Shown here piece by piece: positions 27,855-36,693 of a stretch of DNA of 59,106 bases. This DNA is from Bifidobacterium crudilactis (GTDB lineage: Bacteria > Actinomycetota > Actinomycetes > Actinomycetales > Bifidobacteriaceae), in the NCBI RefSeq assembly GCF_000738005.1, contig NZ_JHAL01000001.1, positions 1 to 59,106 of the forward strand. Reading direction: 5' to 3'. Positions within the stretch are counted from its first letter, which is position 1, and every line of letters starts with the position of its first letter. Under the pieces are notes generated by a model that saw nothing but the letters and a program-made list of their open reading frames with translations, had not been told where the DNA came from and searched no databases. The translations under genes were made by a program, and so were the position numbers.

Positions 27855-27913
27855 CGCTAAACATAGAGGCGTGTTGAGCACGCTTCAGCAATTTCTTCGC
27901 TCAGAAACTCGGA

Positions 27914-30181
27914 TTACTCGGTCTGCTGTTCGCCCACCGCCTCCACAATGAAGAGTTTGGAATCGAAGTCCTCGGTAGTGCCAAGAGGGTTGACTCCGCC
28001 CATCTCTCCACTCGAAGCATCGGTGTCGACCAATCCGATTCTCATCAGTTCAACTCCACTGAAATGCTTGCCGCTTATGGTCGACGGGCCTGTGCATGTG
28101 ACGCTGTATACGGTCTGCGGGTCAAGCCCGCACAGCCGTACCCGCGTGTAAGGGGAATTCGGCTTCAGCAGAATCTTGTAATCACCCACAAGTGCACGCC
28201 TGCGGTCAGAGGACACCACCATCCATGCAGCCTTGCGGTTGTCATACGGCGCCAGCAGCCGGTAGAAGTCACCACGATGAATGACCTTCCTGTAATCCTG
28301 GAACAGTCGTACCTGGCGACGCACCTCGTCAACTTCCTCATCGGAAAGTTTGCCGAGATCGAGCTCATACCCGAAGGTGCCGAACATAGCCACGTTTGAT
28401 CGGGTGCGGAGAGGAGTGACTCTGCCTGTCTGATGGTTCGGAGTGATCGACACATGCGACCCCATGCTCGCCAGAGGATAGAACACGCTGGTGCCGTACT
28501 GGATGTTCAGACGCTCAACCGCATCGGTGTCATCACTGCACCAGATCTGCGGGGAGTAATGCAGCATGCCCATGTCGAAGCGGCCGCCACCTGAGGCGCA
28601 GGACTCGATCAGCAGATCGGGGAAGGCCTGCAGCAAGCGTTCCATCAAGCTATACACACCGAGGATGTAGCGATGGAAGAGCTCCCCCTGATGCGCGGCA
28701 TCGCGAGTGATGTCGTAGCCTTCGGAAATGAAACGGTTCATATCCCACTTGATGTAGGCGATGTTGGCGGAGGAAAGGAGGGAATACATCTGCTCGTAGA
28801 TATTGTCGACAACCTCGTTATCCGCGAAGTTCAGCACATACTCATTGCGCCCATGCGACATCGCTCTACCAGGTGTGTGCAATGCCCATTCAGGATGCGC
28901 ACGGAACAGATCCGAGTCCTTGTTGACCATCTCAGGCTCGAACCATAGGCCGAACTGCATGCCGAGATCGTTGATCCGACGCGCCAGACGTGTCAGACCG
29001 TTGGGAAGCCTATCCGCATTGGGAGTCCAATCTCCCAGTCCTGCTTTGTCGTTGTTGCGAGCGCCGAACCATCCGTCATCAAGCACAAACAGCTCAACAC
29101 CCACATCGTGAGCACGCTGAGCGATGGCGACCAGCTTGTCCTCGTCGAAATCAAAGTATGTGGCTTCCCAATTGTTGATGAGAATCGGGCGCTCCTTGTT
29201 CTTCCACGGCCCGCGAATGATGTTGTTCCTCACCACGTCATGGAATCCGTGGCTGAGATCATTGAAACCTTCAGAGGTATATCCGATAAGAGCTTCGGGA
29301 GTCTGGAAGCTCGCCCCGGGGTCAAGCTGCCAGGAGAAATTGAAATCGTTGATGCCAACCTGCAGTCTGGTCACATCGAAGGAGTCCACCTCGGCATGCA
29401 AATCGAAATCGCCCGAGTACTCGAAGGCGAGACCAATGGCCTCCCCCGCGATCTCATCGGTACCCGGTCGCGAGAACAAAGCCGTCGGGTTTGCAAAATG
29501 GCCGCTGGCTCCTCTGAGCGACTCGATGGCCTGGATACCGGTATGGAGTCCGTGTCGCTGGGGATGACGCTCTCTTGCCCATGCCCCTATGAAATCCGTC
29601 ATATCGTAGCGGCAATCAGGCAGATCAAGGCTCAGACTCATCGCCCTGTTCAGCACCAGCCCTTGGGTGCCTTGGTTCGTGATCGTCGCGCTGCGGGCGA
29701 TGATCGGAGAGTTGCTGAATATCGTGTAATGCAACACCACAATGAGGCTCAACATCTGATCTCTTAACGTGACGTCGAGCGTGACGGCTTCGTCATCATC
29801 ATTCACATAGGTTGAAGGCAGATGTTCGAAGCTTGGTTTTCCTTTGCTGACGGTATACGAGGAATACTGCAGGTCGGTGATTTTTGAACCGTTGGGCTGA
29901 GTCACGATAATCGCCGGTCGACGATAGTCGCCGGTACCGTACTCCGGATACTCCTGCCTCAAGTGTTCCAGCGAGTAGAGCAGATCGCCCTCTTTGCGGC
30001 AGGTCGCGGTTGACCGATGCTGGTATTCGACCAGATAGCTAAAATCATCACGGTCAGGCACTGCGGAACCGTAATACAGATTCAACAGCTTGCCTTGCTT
30101 GTCCGCCTGAATAATGTAGCTCACGGAACCATTCGTCAGATGGAATTGCTTCGACTGCTCATGAACGATTACTGATGCCAT
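27914..30181 (-). CDS. Alpha-galactosidase (GH36)
   Basis: A 755-residue glycoside hydrolase family 36 enzyme that releases terminal alpha-galactose from melibiose, raffinose-type sugars and galactosides. The N-terminal beta-supersandwich leads to the catalytic barrel. VLDDGWFGARNNDKAGLG is the hallmark loop, the nucleophile is Asp480 in KWDMNR, and CASGGGRFD precedes WCSDDTDAVER, whose first Asp (550) is the expected acid/base. The ATG at 30181 (MASVIVHEQ) follows GAGGAG; the frame is open to 30301 without support. There is no signal peptide, so hydrolysis is cytoplasmic after uptake. It heads the unit alpha-galactosidase, MFS, AraC. Confidence 0.93.
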   Translation of the reverse strand: MASVIVHEQSKQFHLTNGSVSYIIQADKQGKLLNLYYGSAVPDRDDFSYLVEYQHRSTATCRKEGDLLYSLEHLRQEYPEYGTGDYRRPAIIVTQPNGSKITDLQYSSYTVSKGKPSFEHLPSTYVNDDDEAVTLDVTLRDQMLSLIVVLHYTIFSNSPIIARSATITNQGTQGLVLNRAMSLSLDLPDCRYDMTDFIGAWARERHPQRHGLHTGIQAIESLRGASGHFANPTALFSRPGTDEIAGEAIGLAFEYSGDFDLHAEVDSFDVTRLQVGINDFNFSWQLDPGASFQTPEALIGYTSEGFNDLSHGFHDVVRNNIIRGPWKNKERPILINNWEATYFDFDEDKLVAIAQRAHDVGVELFVLDDGWFGARNNDKAGLGDWTPNADRLPNGLTRLARRINDLGMQFGLWFEPEMVNKDSDLFRAHPEWALHTPGRAMSHGRNEYVLNFADNEVVDNIYEQMYSLLSSANIAYIKWDMNRFISEGYDITRDAAHQGELFHRYILGVYSLMERLLQAFPDLLIESCASGGGRFDMGMLHYSPQIWCSDDTDAVERLNIQYGTSVFYPLASMGSHVSITPNHQTGRVTPLRTRSNVAMFGTFGYELDLGKLSDEEVDEVRRQVRLFQDYRKVIHRGDFYRLLAPYDNRKAAWMVVSSDRRRALVGDYKILLKPNSPYTRVRLCGLDPQTVYSVTCTGPSTISGKHFSGVELMRIGLVDTDASSGEMGGVNPLGTTEDFDSKLFIVEAVGEQQTE

Positions 30182-30471
30182 ATACATCTCCTCATTGAGT
30201 TCGTATGCTGTATCGACATCGACCCGTTCCGCATCACCGCGGCACCCATGGCCGATAACGATTCCGAGTCTAAGCGGGTGAATCCTCGAATCGCGGGACA
30301 ATGACGGTCAGCCGGTGGGCTGAAACTTGCATTTTGTGACGGCGACGTATTCGGGTGCACTATCCATCGCTCTCGGCATAAGGCCTGAATGAACCTATCG
30401 AAGGCCTGAATAGTCACAAAACATCAATATTCCGGAAGCCTGGCAAACTCTACGGCGTTACGGTAGATACT
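30182..30471. other. Divergent promoter region, alpha-galactosidase and UvrA paralog
   Basis: A 290-base non-coding stretch. It holds the 21-base-spaced direct repeat at 30380-30411. The rest has no obvious structure, and I see no clear -10/-35 pair for either gene. Confidence 0.5.
30380..30411 (-). promoter_or_regulatory. Direct repeat AAGGCCTGAAT x2 with 21-base period (AraC-type site)
   Basis: AAGGCCTGAAT occurs at 30380-30390 and again at 30401-30411, exactly two helical turns apart. Identical half-sites at 21 bases are the usual binding pattern of dimeric AraC-family activators. It lies 199-230 bases upstream of the alpha-galactosidase start and 61-92 bases upstream of the divergent UvrA paralog. 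Confidence 0.65.
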
Positions 30472-33042
30472 GTGAATGACGTATCCAAGCTAAGCGCATC
30501 CGGCAGCGAGCCCGACCACATCAGTGTGCGTGGGGCCCGCGTGAACAATCTGAAGAACATCGATGTCGACATTCCCCTGCACCAGCTGGTCGGCATCGGC
30601 GGAGTATCGGGAAGCGGCAAATCGTCGCTGGCTCTCGGCGTGCTCTATGCGGAAGGTTCACGGCGATACATCGAAGCCCTGTCAACGTACACACGCAGAC
30701 GGATGTCCCTGGCTCCCCGGGCCGACGTGGACGCGGTGCAACACGTCCCGGCCGCTCTGGCGCTACGGCAACGACCCGGTGTTCCAGGCATCCGGTCCAC
30801 CTTCGGCACCTCCAGCGAGCTGCTCAACGTACTCCGCCTGATGTTCTCACGACTCTCCAGCCATGTCTGCCCGAACGGGCACCATGTACCTCCCACCATC
30901 AACGTCGCCGCCGAACGGCCCATCATCTGCCCTATCTGCGGAGCCAACGTCGAGGCTCCCGGCGCCGAGGCCCTCGCCTTCAACTCTGCAGGCGCCTGCC
31001 CACGTTGCCAGGGCACCGGCGTGATACGGGATGTCGACGACCGCACCTTGGTGCCGGACCCGACCAAGACCATCGACGAGGGCGCAGTGCTGCCCTGGCA
31101 GATGTTCGGATTCAACGTCCAGCCCGATATCGTGCGGGAATTCGGGGTGCGCACCGACGTTCCCTGGAACGAGTTGAGCGACCACGAGCGCGATATCGTC
31201 TTCACCGGTCCGGAGGAGAAGAAACACATCACCCTCACCAGCGTCAAAGGGGTGCACAAGCTCGACTTCACCTTCCGCAATGCACGGCTCACCGTGACCA
31301 AGGAGCTCGAACGCGCGGACAGCGAGCGCAGGCTCAAGCGGGTGGCTCGATTCCTCAGCGAAGGCACCTGCCCGGACTGCAAGGGCACCCGGTTGAGCAA
31401 GACGGCGCGCGCTCCTCGAATCAACGGTCTGAACCTGGCCGACGTCAGCGCCATGACGCTCGACGAGGTCATCGCCTGGGCTCCGACGGTGACGGCCACT
31501 CTGCCCGAGGATATGCAGTCGATGGCGCTGGGTCTGGTGAGCACCCTCGAATCCATGGCGCAGCGCCTTGTGGAACTGGGACTGGGCTATCTGACGCTGG
31601 ACAGGGCCGGCTCCACACTCTCGACGGGCGAGCGTCAGCGTGTTCAGCTGGCACGTGCCGTGCGGAACGAGACCACCGGAGTGCTGTACGTACTTGACGA
31701 GCCATCGGTCGGCCTGCATCCCGCCAACGTGGAAGGTCTCATAGGCGTGATGCGGGATCTGCTGTCGGATGGCAATTCCGTGGTGTTTGTGGACCACGAC
31801 GTTCAGGTGCTCCGGCAGGCGTCATGGCTTATCGAAATCGGCCCCGATTCGGGCAGTCAGGGAGGTCAGGTCATCGCCGAAGGGACGATTGATGACCTTA
31901 TCGCGTCGCAACGGCATGCTCAGAGTCGGGGAGAGGGAGAAGCAGGGGCGAAATCCCGCGCGGGCGGCTCAAGGCTTGCCGGATTCCTGGCCGGAAGCGA
32001 AGACATCGTCATACGCGAACGGATACCATCCGTGCAGGTCTTCGACAAAGGCCGCATCAGCATGTCCACCGATGCGATTCACACCGTGCACCCTCTGCAG
32101 GTCGATATCCCGAAAGGAAGGCTTACCGCAATCACCGGAGTCTCCGGATCGGGGAAAACGACCATGCTGCTTGAATCACTGGTTCCCGCCATCAATGCGG
32201 ACAGCAACGGACATCTGATGCCAGAACACGTTCGGAGCATCGATGCGGCCGGCACCACTACGGCTCATGTGGTTGACGCGACGCCCATCGGCATCAATGT
32301 GCGCTCCACCGTAGCGACCTATTCAGGGGTTATGGACGAGCTGCGCAAAGCCTATGCGGCGACGTCAGCCGCCGGAGCCGACGGGCTGACAGCCTCCGAC
32401 TTCTCCTACAACACCGGTTCGCTCGCCTGCACGCGATGCGAGGGGACGGGTGAGATATCACTCGACGTGCAGTTCCTGCCGGATGTGGTCATTCCCTGCC
32501 CGGATTGTCATGGTTCGAGATTTCTGGCGCGGGCGCACGACTATCTCCTGGACGGGATTTCCCTGCCTGAGATTCTCGGCCTGACCATTCACGAAGCCAT
32601 CGACCGTCTGTCCGGCCTGCGGCGCGTGGCACGCAGACTGCATGCCTTCGACCAGCTCGGGCTCGGATATCTGACCTTGGGAGAGGCCACCCCTTCACTG
32701 TCCGGCGGCGAGGCACAGAGACTCAAACTCGTCAACCAGCTGCACAAGGACCAATCGGATGCGGTGTTCGTGCTCGATGAGCCGAGCGTCGGACTGCACC
32801 CTCTTGATGTGCGCACGCTGCTCAAGGTTCTCGACCGGCTGACCGAACGCGGCGCGACCGTTCTCGTCATCGAGCATGACCTCGACATCATCGCCAATGC
32901 CGATTACATCATTGATATGGGGCCAGGCGGAGGAGAGCAGGGCGGCCGCATCGTCGCCACTGGCACTCCGGCGCAGATTGCCGCCGATGCTCACTCGGTA
33001 ACAGGCCGTTATCTGTCCCCGCTGCTGGCCCAACATAGATAA
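30472..33042 (+). CDS. Second UvrA-like ABC ATPase (856 residues)
   Basis: A UvrA paralog longer than the one at 409-2668 but shorter than canonical UvrA (about 950). Walker A motifs GVSGSGKSSLA and GVSGSGKTTML, signatures STGERQRVQLARAV and LSGGEAQRLKLVNQ, and CxxC pairs (CPRCQG, CPDCKG, CTRCEG, CPDCHG) are present. The first signature reads LSTGERQRV instead of LSGGE, an unusual change. The start is GTG at 30472 with no clear Shine-Dalgarno. No UvrB/C genes are nearby. A role in drug tolerance or DNA-lesion recognition is likely; the in-window paralog suggests duplication or separate acquisition. The stop codon lies inside the left arm of a 23-bp palindrome. Confidence 0.88.
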   Translation: MNDVSKLSASGSEPDHISVRGARVNNLKNIDVDIPLHQLVGIGGVSGSGKSSLALGVLYAEGSRRYIEALSTYTRRRMSLAPRADVDAVQHVPAALALRQRPGVPGIRSTFGTSSELLNVLRLMFSRLSSHVCPNGHHVPPTINVAAERPIICPICGANVEAPGAEALAFNSAGACPRCQGTGVIRDVDDRTLVPDPTKTIDEGAVLPWQMFGFNVQPDIVREFGVRTDVPWNELSDHERDIVFTGPEEKKHITLTSVKGVHKLDFTFRNARLTVTKELERADSERRLKRVARFLSEGTCPDCKGTRLSKTARAPRINGLNLADVSAMTLDEVIAWAPTVTATLPEDMQSMALGLVSTLESMAQRLVELGLGYLTLDRAGSTLSTGERQRVQLARAVRNETTGVLYVLDEPSVGLHPANVEGLIGVMRDLLSDGNSVVFVDHDVQVLRQASWLIEIGPDSGSQGGQVIAEGTIDDLIASQRHAQSRGEGEAGAKSRAGGSRLAGFLAGSEDIVIRERIPSVQVFDKGRISMSTDAIHTVHPLQVDIPKGRLTAITGVSGSGKTTMLLESLVPAINADSNGHLMPEHVRSIDAAGTTTAHVVDATPIGINVRSTVATYSGVMDELRKAYAATSAAGADGLTASDFSYNTGSLACTRCEGTGEISLDVQFLPDVVIPCPDCHGSRFLARAHDYLLDGISLPEILGLTIHEAIDRLSGLRRVARRLHAFDQLGLGYLTLGEATPSLSGGEAQRLKLVNQLHKDQSDAVFVLDEPSVGLHPLDVRTLLKVLDRLTERGATVLVIEHDLDIIANADYIIDMGPGGGEQGGRIVATGTPAQIAADAHSVTGRYLSPLLAQHR

Positions 33043-33109
33043 CTGCAATAAAAGGACAGCTTTTCCGGGAATTATTCGATGAATTACTGTCCTTTTATTG
33101 CAGTTATCT
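33037..33109 (+). repeat. Perfect 23-bp palindrome overlapping the uvrA-like stop codon
   Basis: The arms 33037-33059 and 33087-33109 are perfectly complementary over 23 bases (starting AGATAACTGCAATAAAAGG), with a 27-base loop that includes CTTTTCCGGGAATTATTCG. The left arm holds the TAA stop of the UvrA paralog. This is far longer than usual terminators. It shares GATAACTGCA and the CAGCTTT-CC start of the loop with the hairpin at 35190-35265. It may end transcription, or be a small mobile or REP-like element. Confidence 0.85.
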
Positions 33110-33144
33110 CATTGTCGGGAAGACTTGACTGTAGGGTGAACGGT

Positions 33145-33405
33145 ATGGAAGACAACGTTTGGATCACACGACTCAGCTGGGCCGCGACGATTATGGGCAT
33201 TCTCATGTACGTGTCATACATTCCCCAGATCATGAACAACCTCAGCGGAGACAAGGGCAGCCCGATTCAACCTCTGGTGGCGGTGCTCAACTGCTCACTC
33301 TGGGTGGCGTACGGTCTGCTCAAGAAACCCAAGGACTACCCGATTGCCATCACGAACGCACCGGGCATCGTCTTCGGTTTGATCGCCTGCATCACCGCGC
33401 TCTGA
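33145..33405 (+). CDS. SemiSWEET sugar transporter (PQ-loop)
   Basis: An 86-residue protein with three transmembrane helices, the length of bacterial SemiSWEETs, which act as homodimers for passive sugar movement. The PQ motif is in VSYIPQIMNNLSGDKG, and the conserved Asn is in VLNCSLWVAYGLLKK. The ATG at 33145 follows TAGGGTGAACGGT. An in-frame ATG at 33079 lies inside the palindrome loop and is unlikely. The linkage to the UvrA paralog is probably positional only. Confidence 0.87.
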   Translation: MEDNVWITRLSWAATIMGILMYVSYIPQIMNNLSGDKGSPIQPLVAVLNCSLWVAYGLLKKPKDYPIAITNAPGIVFGLIACITAL

Positions 33406-33452
33406 TTGGCATGGTCAGCCACGCGTAACGCATAGGGACGTCGATTCGGATG

Positions 33453-33473
33453 CAAGCGCCTCATATGCGCTTG
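33453..33473 (-). terminator. Hairpin after the ABC-2-like membrane gene
   Basis: CAAGCGC (33453-33459) pairs with GCGCTTG (33467-33473) over a 7-base loop, between the stops of the SemiSWEET and the convergent membrane protein. No T-run is present, so this is a weak terminator candidate. Confidence 0.35.
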
Positions 33474-33494
33474 GGAGCCTGGATGCCGCATCGC

Positions 33495-34502
33495 TCAACC
33501 GCGTGAATCTGCTCTGTGCCTTCGGTCGAGACCCACCAGGGCGAGCGCTCCCACAGTGACCCAGATCAGCGGGACCAGATAGCCGAGGAACTGACCTGTC
33601 CCCTCGAAATAGGCTGAGGACAAGACCGCTCTCACCACATTGCCGGTGGGCAGGATGCGGCTGACGACCTGATATGAGGGCGACAGGAACGGCATGGGTA
33701 GGATGCCGGTGGCGGTCGCATTGCCCAGGGTGATGAACAGAACAGCCGTAATCACCTGGCCCAGAGGGCCGACGGCTTCAAGCAAGGCCGTTCCGGTGAC
33801 CACTGCGGACATGCAGAGCAGTGCGAGCATGGGCAGAGCCGACCAGAATGTCCCAGGCGCGATACCATACCAGGGGTCGAGCAGCAGGGCCACGAAGAGA
33901 CCGGCGATTACCGATACCAGCAGCATGATGCCGAGTCTTGCCCGCAGCGATAGACGCAGCTTTTTCGCCAGAGACGACAGGGCCTGCGAAAGCACGAATC
34001 CGGTCAATGCCGTACCGAACACCGCGAAGAATACGCTGCGGCCAGGCGTCGCATTCGCAGCGACTTCCGGCGTGGTGTTTCTGACCTTCAACGTCATACC
34101 CGCACTCCGTGCAATACCAGCTGCCAAGGGCTGCATATATGCCAGTACCGAGGACCCGTCGACGCTGGTGTACGACAACACCACCCTTCGGTGCGCTCCG
34201 TCGAGCTCTATGACTCCGTACACGTCATGTCTGTTGAGCTGAGCGAGACCGGCAGCCTGGTCGCTCACCTCGATGAGTTTGTATTGATTTCCCGATTGCT
34301 CCTGCAGGCCCGTCGCGGAGATTCCCGCAACCGCGATAGGGAGTTCGTGGGGTTCAGGCGCGTTGAACACAGCGATGTAGAACAGACTGAACAGACCTCC
34401 CGTCAGCAGGGCGGAGACCATGACGGTCAGCGCTGCACGCACCATTGTTTTTCTGGGTATGGCCGACAAGCCCTTCGTCGGCAGTGTTTCTTCATCACTC
34501 AT
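33495..34502 (-). CDS. ABC-2-type/DUF3533-like membrane protein
   Basis: A 335-residue protein: one N-terminal helix (about 20-42, RAALTVMVSALLTGGLFSLF), an extracellular domain (about 45-160), then about five helices (from about 165). The layout is that of YhgE/Pip-like and ABC-2 permease-type proteins. No ATPase is adjacent, so it is probably an export-associated protein rather than a full ABC transporter. The ATG at 34502 (MSDEETL) is my choice, with AAGGG further upstream; ATG 34523 (MRRVLPK) lacks a site. It is divergent from the TetR gene with a 44-base palindrome between. Confidence 0.7.
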   Translation of the reverse strand: MSDEETLPTKGLSAIPRKTMVRAALTVMVSALLTGGLFSLFYIAVFNAPEPHELPIAVAGISATGLQEQSGNQYKLIEVSDQAAGLAQLNRHDVYGVIELDGAHRRVVLSYTSVDGSSVLAYMQPLAAGIARSAGMTLKVRNTTPEVAANATPGRSVFFAVFGTALTGFVLSQALSSLAKKLRLSLRARLGIMLLVSVIAGLFVALLLDPWYGIAPGTFWSALPMLALLCMSAVVTGTALLEAVGPLGQVITAVLFITLGNATATGILPMPFLSPSYQVVSRILPTGNVVRAVLSSAYFEGTGQFLGYLVPLIWVTVGALALVGLDRRHRADSRG

Positions 34503-34577
34503 CTTCGGCAAAACCCTTCTCATTACTGATTGCACGTTGCCCGTTGCACGTCGTACATTTCACGCCGAACGTTATAG

Positions 34578-34621
34578 TTGTCATTGACTGATAACAATAA
34601 CATATAATCAGTCGATGACAA
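34578..34621. promoter_or_regulatory. Long palindromic operator between membrane gene and TetR
   Basis: TTGTCATTGACTGAT (34578-34592) and ATCAGTCGATGACAA (34607-34621) are inverted with one mismatch over 15 bases, centred on a 14-base AT-rich spacer. TetR-type tandem or overlapping half-sites fit this. The site covers the likely promoters of both genes. Confidence 0.7.
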
Positions 34622-34640
34622 TCCGAGCTACCATGACTTC

Positions 34641-35183
34641 ATGGCAAGAACGACACCAGGCACCCCATCAGGACGCGACCGCGTGCTCTCTGCGGCGCTG
34701 TATCTCTTCAGCCGTTATGGCTTCCAACGAATCACCACCGACCAGATAGCTCAGAGGGCGGAAGTCAGCCAGGCCTATGCGGTGCGGGCCTTCGGCAGCA
34801 AACAGGGCCTCATCCGCGCTCTGGCAAGCGGCTCGAGCAACCGTATGGCCGCTCTCTTCCTTGAGACGGCGCCGCTCGACACCGAGGGGCAACGAAAGGA
34901 ATTCAGAACACGTTTCAGCGCTCTGGCATTCGAATCCGATGACATGCGACTGCTCGCACAGCTCTTCGCATGCGGCGGCGACGAGGAGATCGGCCCCCTC
35001 GCCCGAGAGGGATTCCTCAAGATGTGCCACCTGCTGCACGACGAGCTGAAGCTGCCACTCGAAGAGGTCAGACGCATTCTCGCCACCGGCATGCTTTCAA
35101 TCACACTGTCCGCACTGGACTATCCGCGCCCGTCCGACGACATCATCGAGTACCTGATCAGCGGTCAATCCCCGAATACCTAA
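34641..35183 (+). CDS. TetR-family transcriptional regulator
   Basis: A 180-residue TetR protein. The helix-turn-helix is ITTDQIAQRAEVSQAYAVRAF at about 31-51. The Tyr-Ala-Val-Arg version of the recognition helix differs from the usual Tyr-Tyr-Phe, as in regulators of efflux systems. It is divergent from the membrane protein at 33495-34502 across the palindrome and probably represses it. It is followed by the hairpin at 35190-35265. Confidence 0.87.
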   Translation: MARTTPGTPSGRDRVLSAALYLFSRYGFQRITTDQIAQRAEVSQAYAVRAFGSKQGLIRALASGSSNRMAALFLETAPLDTEGQRKEFRTRFSALAFESDDMRLLAQLFACGGDEEIGPLAREGFLKMCHLLHDELKLPLEEVRRILATGMLSITLSALDYPRPSDDIIEYLISGQSPNT

Positions 35184-35189
35184 GCACAT

Positions 35190-35265
35190 GAGGATAACTG
35201 CATCAACAGTGCAGCTTTCCTGCATGAACCACACGGTTTGCCGCACTTCTGATGCAATTATCCTC
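35190..35265 (+). repeat. Imperfect 23-bp palindrome after the TetR gene, related to 33037-33109
   Basis: GAGGATAACTGCATCAACAGTGC (23 bases; arm 35190-35212) pairs with the arm at 35243-35265 with three mismatches, leaving a 30-base loop. The arm and loop start (GATAACTGCATCAACAGTGC then AGCTTTCC) align with the palindrome at 33037 (GATAACTGCAATAAAAGGAC then AGCTTTTCC). Two copies 2.1 kb apart suggest a small repeated element or a shared terminator design. Confidence 0.7.
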
Positions 35266-35409
35266 GCTGCACCCAGCTGAGCGGCTTTAATACAACCCCA
35301 ACAAATCTCGAACCTTTGGCTAACACCCACTGCATACCCTCCTATTACCAGGCAAGGCCCGCAACACCACAGGGCCTTCGACGTCACCCAGTGAGAGGTA
35401 TGGCAATAC

Positions 35410-36693
35410 ATGCAGAAGATACAATCCGGCCAATCATTCCTGTTTCGTCAACATGGATACAACAGCACCATCCTCGAAACCCGCATGACGGAACAGGTGC
35501 GCGGAGACTGCCTGGATGCGGCGTTGTCGAACACCGCACAGCGTTTCCCCGATATGACCCAAAAACTTGTGGAACGCGACGGCGACTACTATCTGCATCC
35601 CAACCCGCTGTCATTGCACGTGGCCAATACGGACAGATTCCGCACCTTGGGGGGCCTCGAAAGCGGTTACCATCTGATTGACGTCACCTACACAGGAAAG
35701 CGCATCAGAGTGGCCTTCCACCATGCCCTGTGCGATGGCAGAGGAGTGAAGCCCTTTGTGGAGACGCTGATCTACTACTACTGCCGCGAGCGCTACCAGC
35801 AACATTTCGACGACAGCGGGATTCTCACACTGGACACGGCTATCGACCCCCGTGAATACGAGGAACCGTTGCCGAGCAGCCCCTTCGTCACGAGCATGGA
35901 GACCGGCAGGCGAATCACCACCGAGGGCTATGCGCTGCCCGAAAGCACTCCCGACGCTCAGGACTGCCACCATACGGTTATCGAGGTGAACCAAGGTGCG
36001 TTCGTCTCTGCGGCGAAGGGCACAGGTGCAACCCCCGGCATTTTGGCGGCGATGCTGTTCTCGAAGGCGGTGCTGACACTGCACCCCGATGCGGGAGCAC
36101 CGGTGATATGCAATATGGCCGCCGATATGCGATTCGCCATCGGGGACTCCCCCACCAGAAGGAACTGCACCGGTTCACTCTGCCTGCCGTATTCCGCAGC
36201 AGAGTCCGCCGATGCAATGTCCGAGGTGGCAAGCAGCTACCGGTCGATGATCGCCGAACAACGTTCAGAAGACTCCGCCCACGAAATGCTGAATATGCAG
36301 CTCGCGCTGTTCGACAAACTCGATGGAATGAGCACGCTCAAGGACAAGCGTCGCATGATGTCGATGTTCGACCGGCTTGTACTGAACACCTATGTACTGA
36401 GCTATGTGGGAAGCATGCGTTTCAACGATTTCGCACGATACGTGGAATCGACGCACCTGTACAGCGGCGGCATCAAGGGACTCACGCTGAATATGGTCGC
36501 AGCGGGGAACACCATGGGCTTTGATGTCCTGCAGGGATTTCCCGGCGCCATGTATGCACAGGCCTTTGCCGATGAGCTACGTAATCTGGGTCTTCATTGC
36601 GATGTCGGCACGACCACAATCTGCGAAAGCGGTGCGGACCACAGCCACATCACCGCCGAGCAGCAGCCCGAGCACTGGTGCAGGACCGCATGA
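35410..36693 (+). CDS. HxxxD acyltransferase/condensation-like protein
   Basis: A 427-residue protein of the PapA/alcohol-acetyltransferase type, the fold shared with non-ribosomal peptide condensation domains. The catalytic motif HHALCDGRG (HHxxxDG) is near residue 115, and a DFGWG-like counterpart is not obvious. The middle (VICNMAADMRFAIGD, SLCLPYSAAE) fits the family's second subdomain. No peptide-synthetase or thiolation genes are adjacent, so it is a stand-alone acyltransferase with unknown donor and acceptor. AGAGG precedes the start. It is convergent with the Lrp gene at 36725. Confidence 0.72.
   Translation: MQKIQSGQSFLFRQHGYNSTILETRMTEQVRGDCLDAALSNTAQRFPDMTQKLVERDGDYYLHPNPLSLHVANTDRFRTLGGLESGYHLIDVTYTGKRIRVAFHHALCDGRGVKPFVETLIYYYCRERYQQHFDDSGILTLDTAIDPREYEEPLPSSPFVTSMETGRRITTEGYALPESTPDAQDCHHTVIEVNQGAFVSAAKGTGATPGILAAMLFSKAVLTLHPDAGAPVICNMAADMRFAIGDSPTRRNCTGSLCLPYSAAESADAMSEVASSYRSMIAEQRSEDSAHEMLNMQLALFDKLDGMSTLKDKRRMMSMFDRLVLNTYVLSYVGSMRFNDFARYVESTHLYSGGIKGLTLNMVAAGNTMGFDVLQGFPGAMYAQAFADELRNLGLHCDVGTTTICESGADHSHITAEQQPEHWCRTA

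Noticed and set aside
33079..33144. Longer N-terminus for the SemiSWEET gene from 33079
   Set aside because: It begins inside the palindrome loop; the 86-residue form starting at 33145 has the family's normal length.
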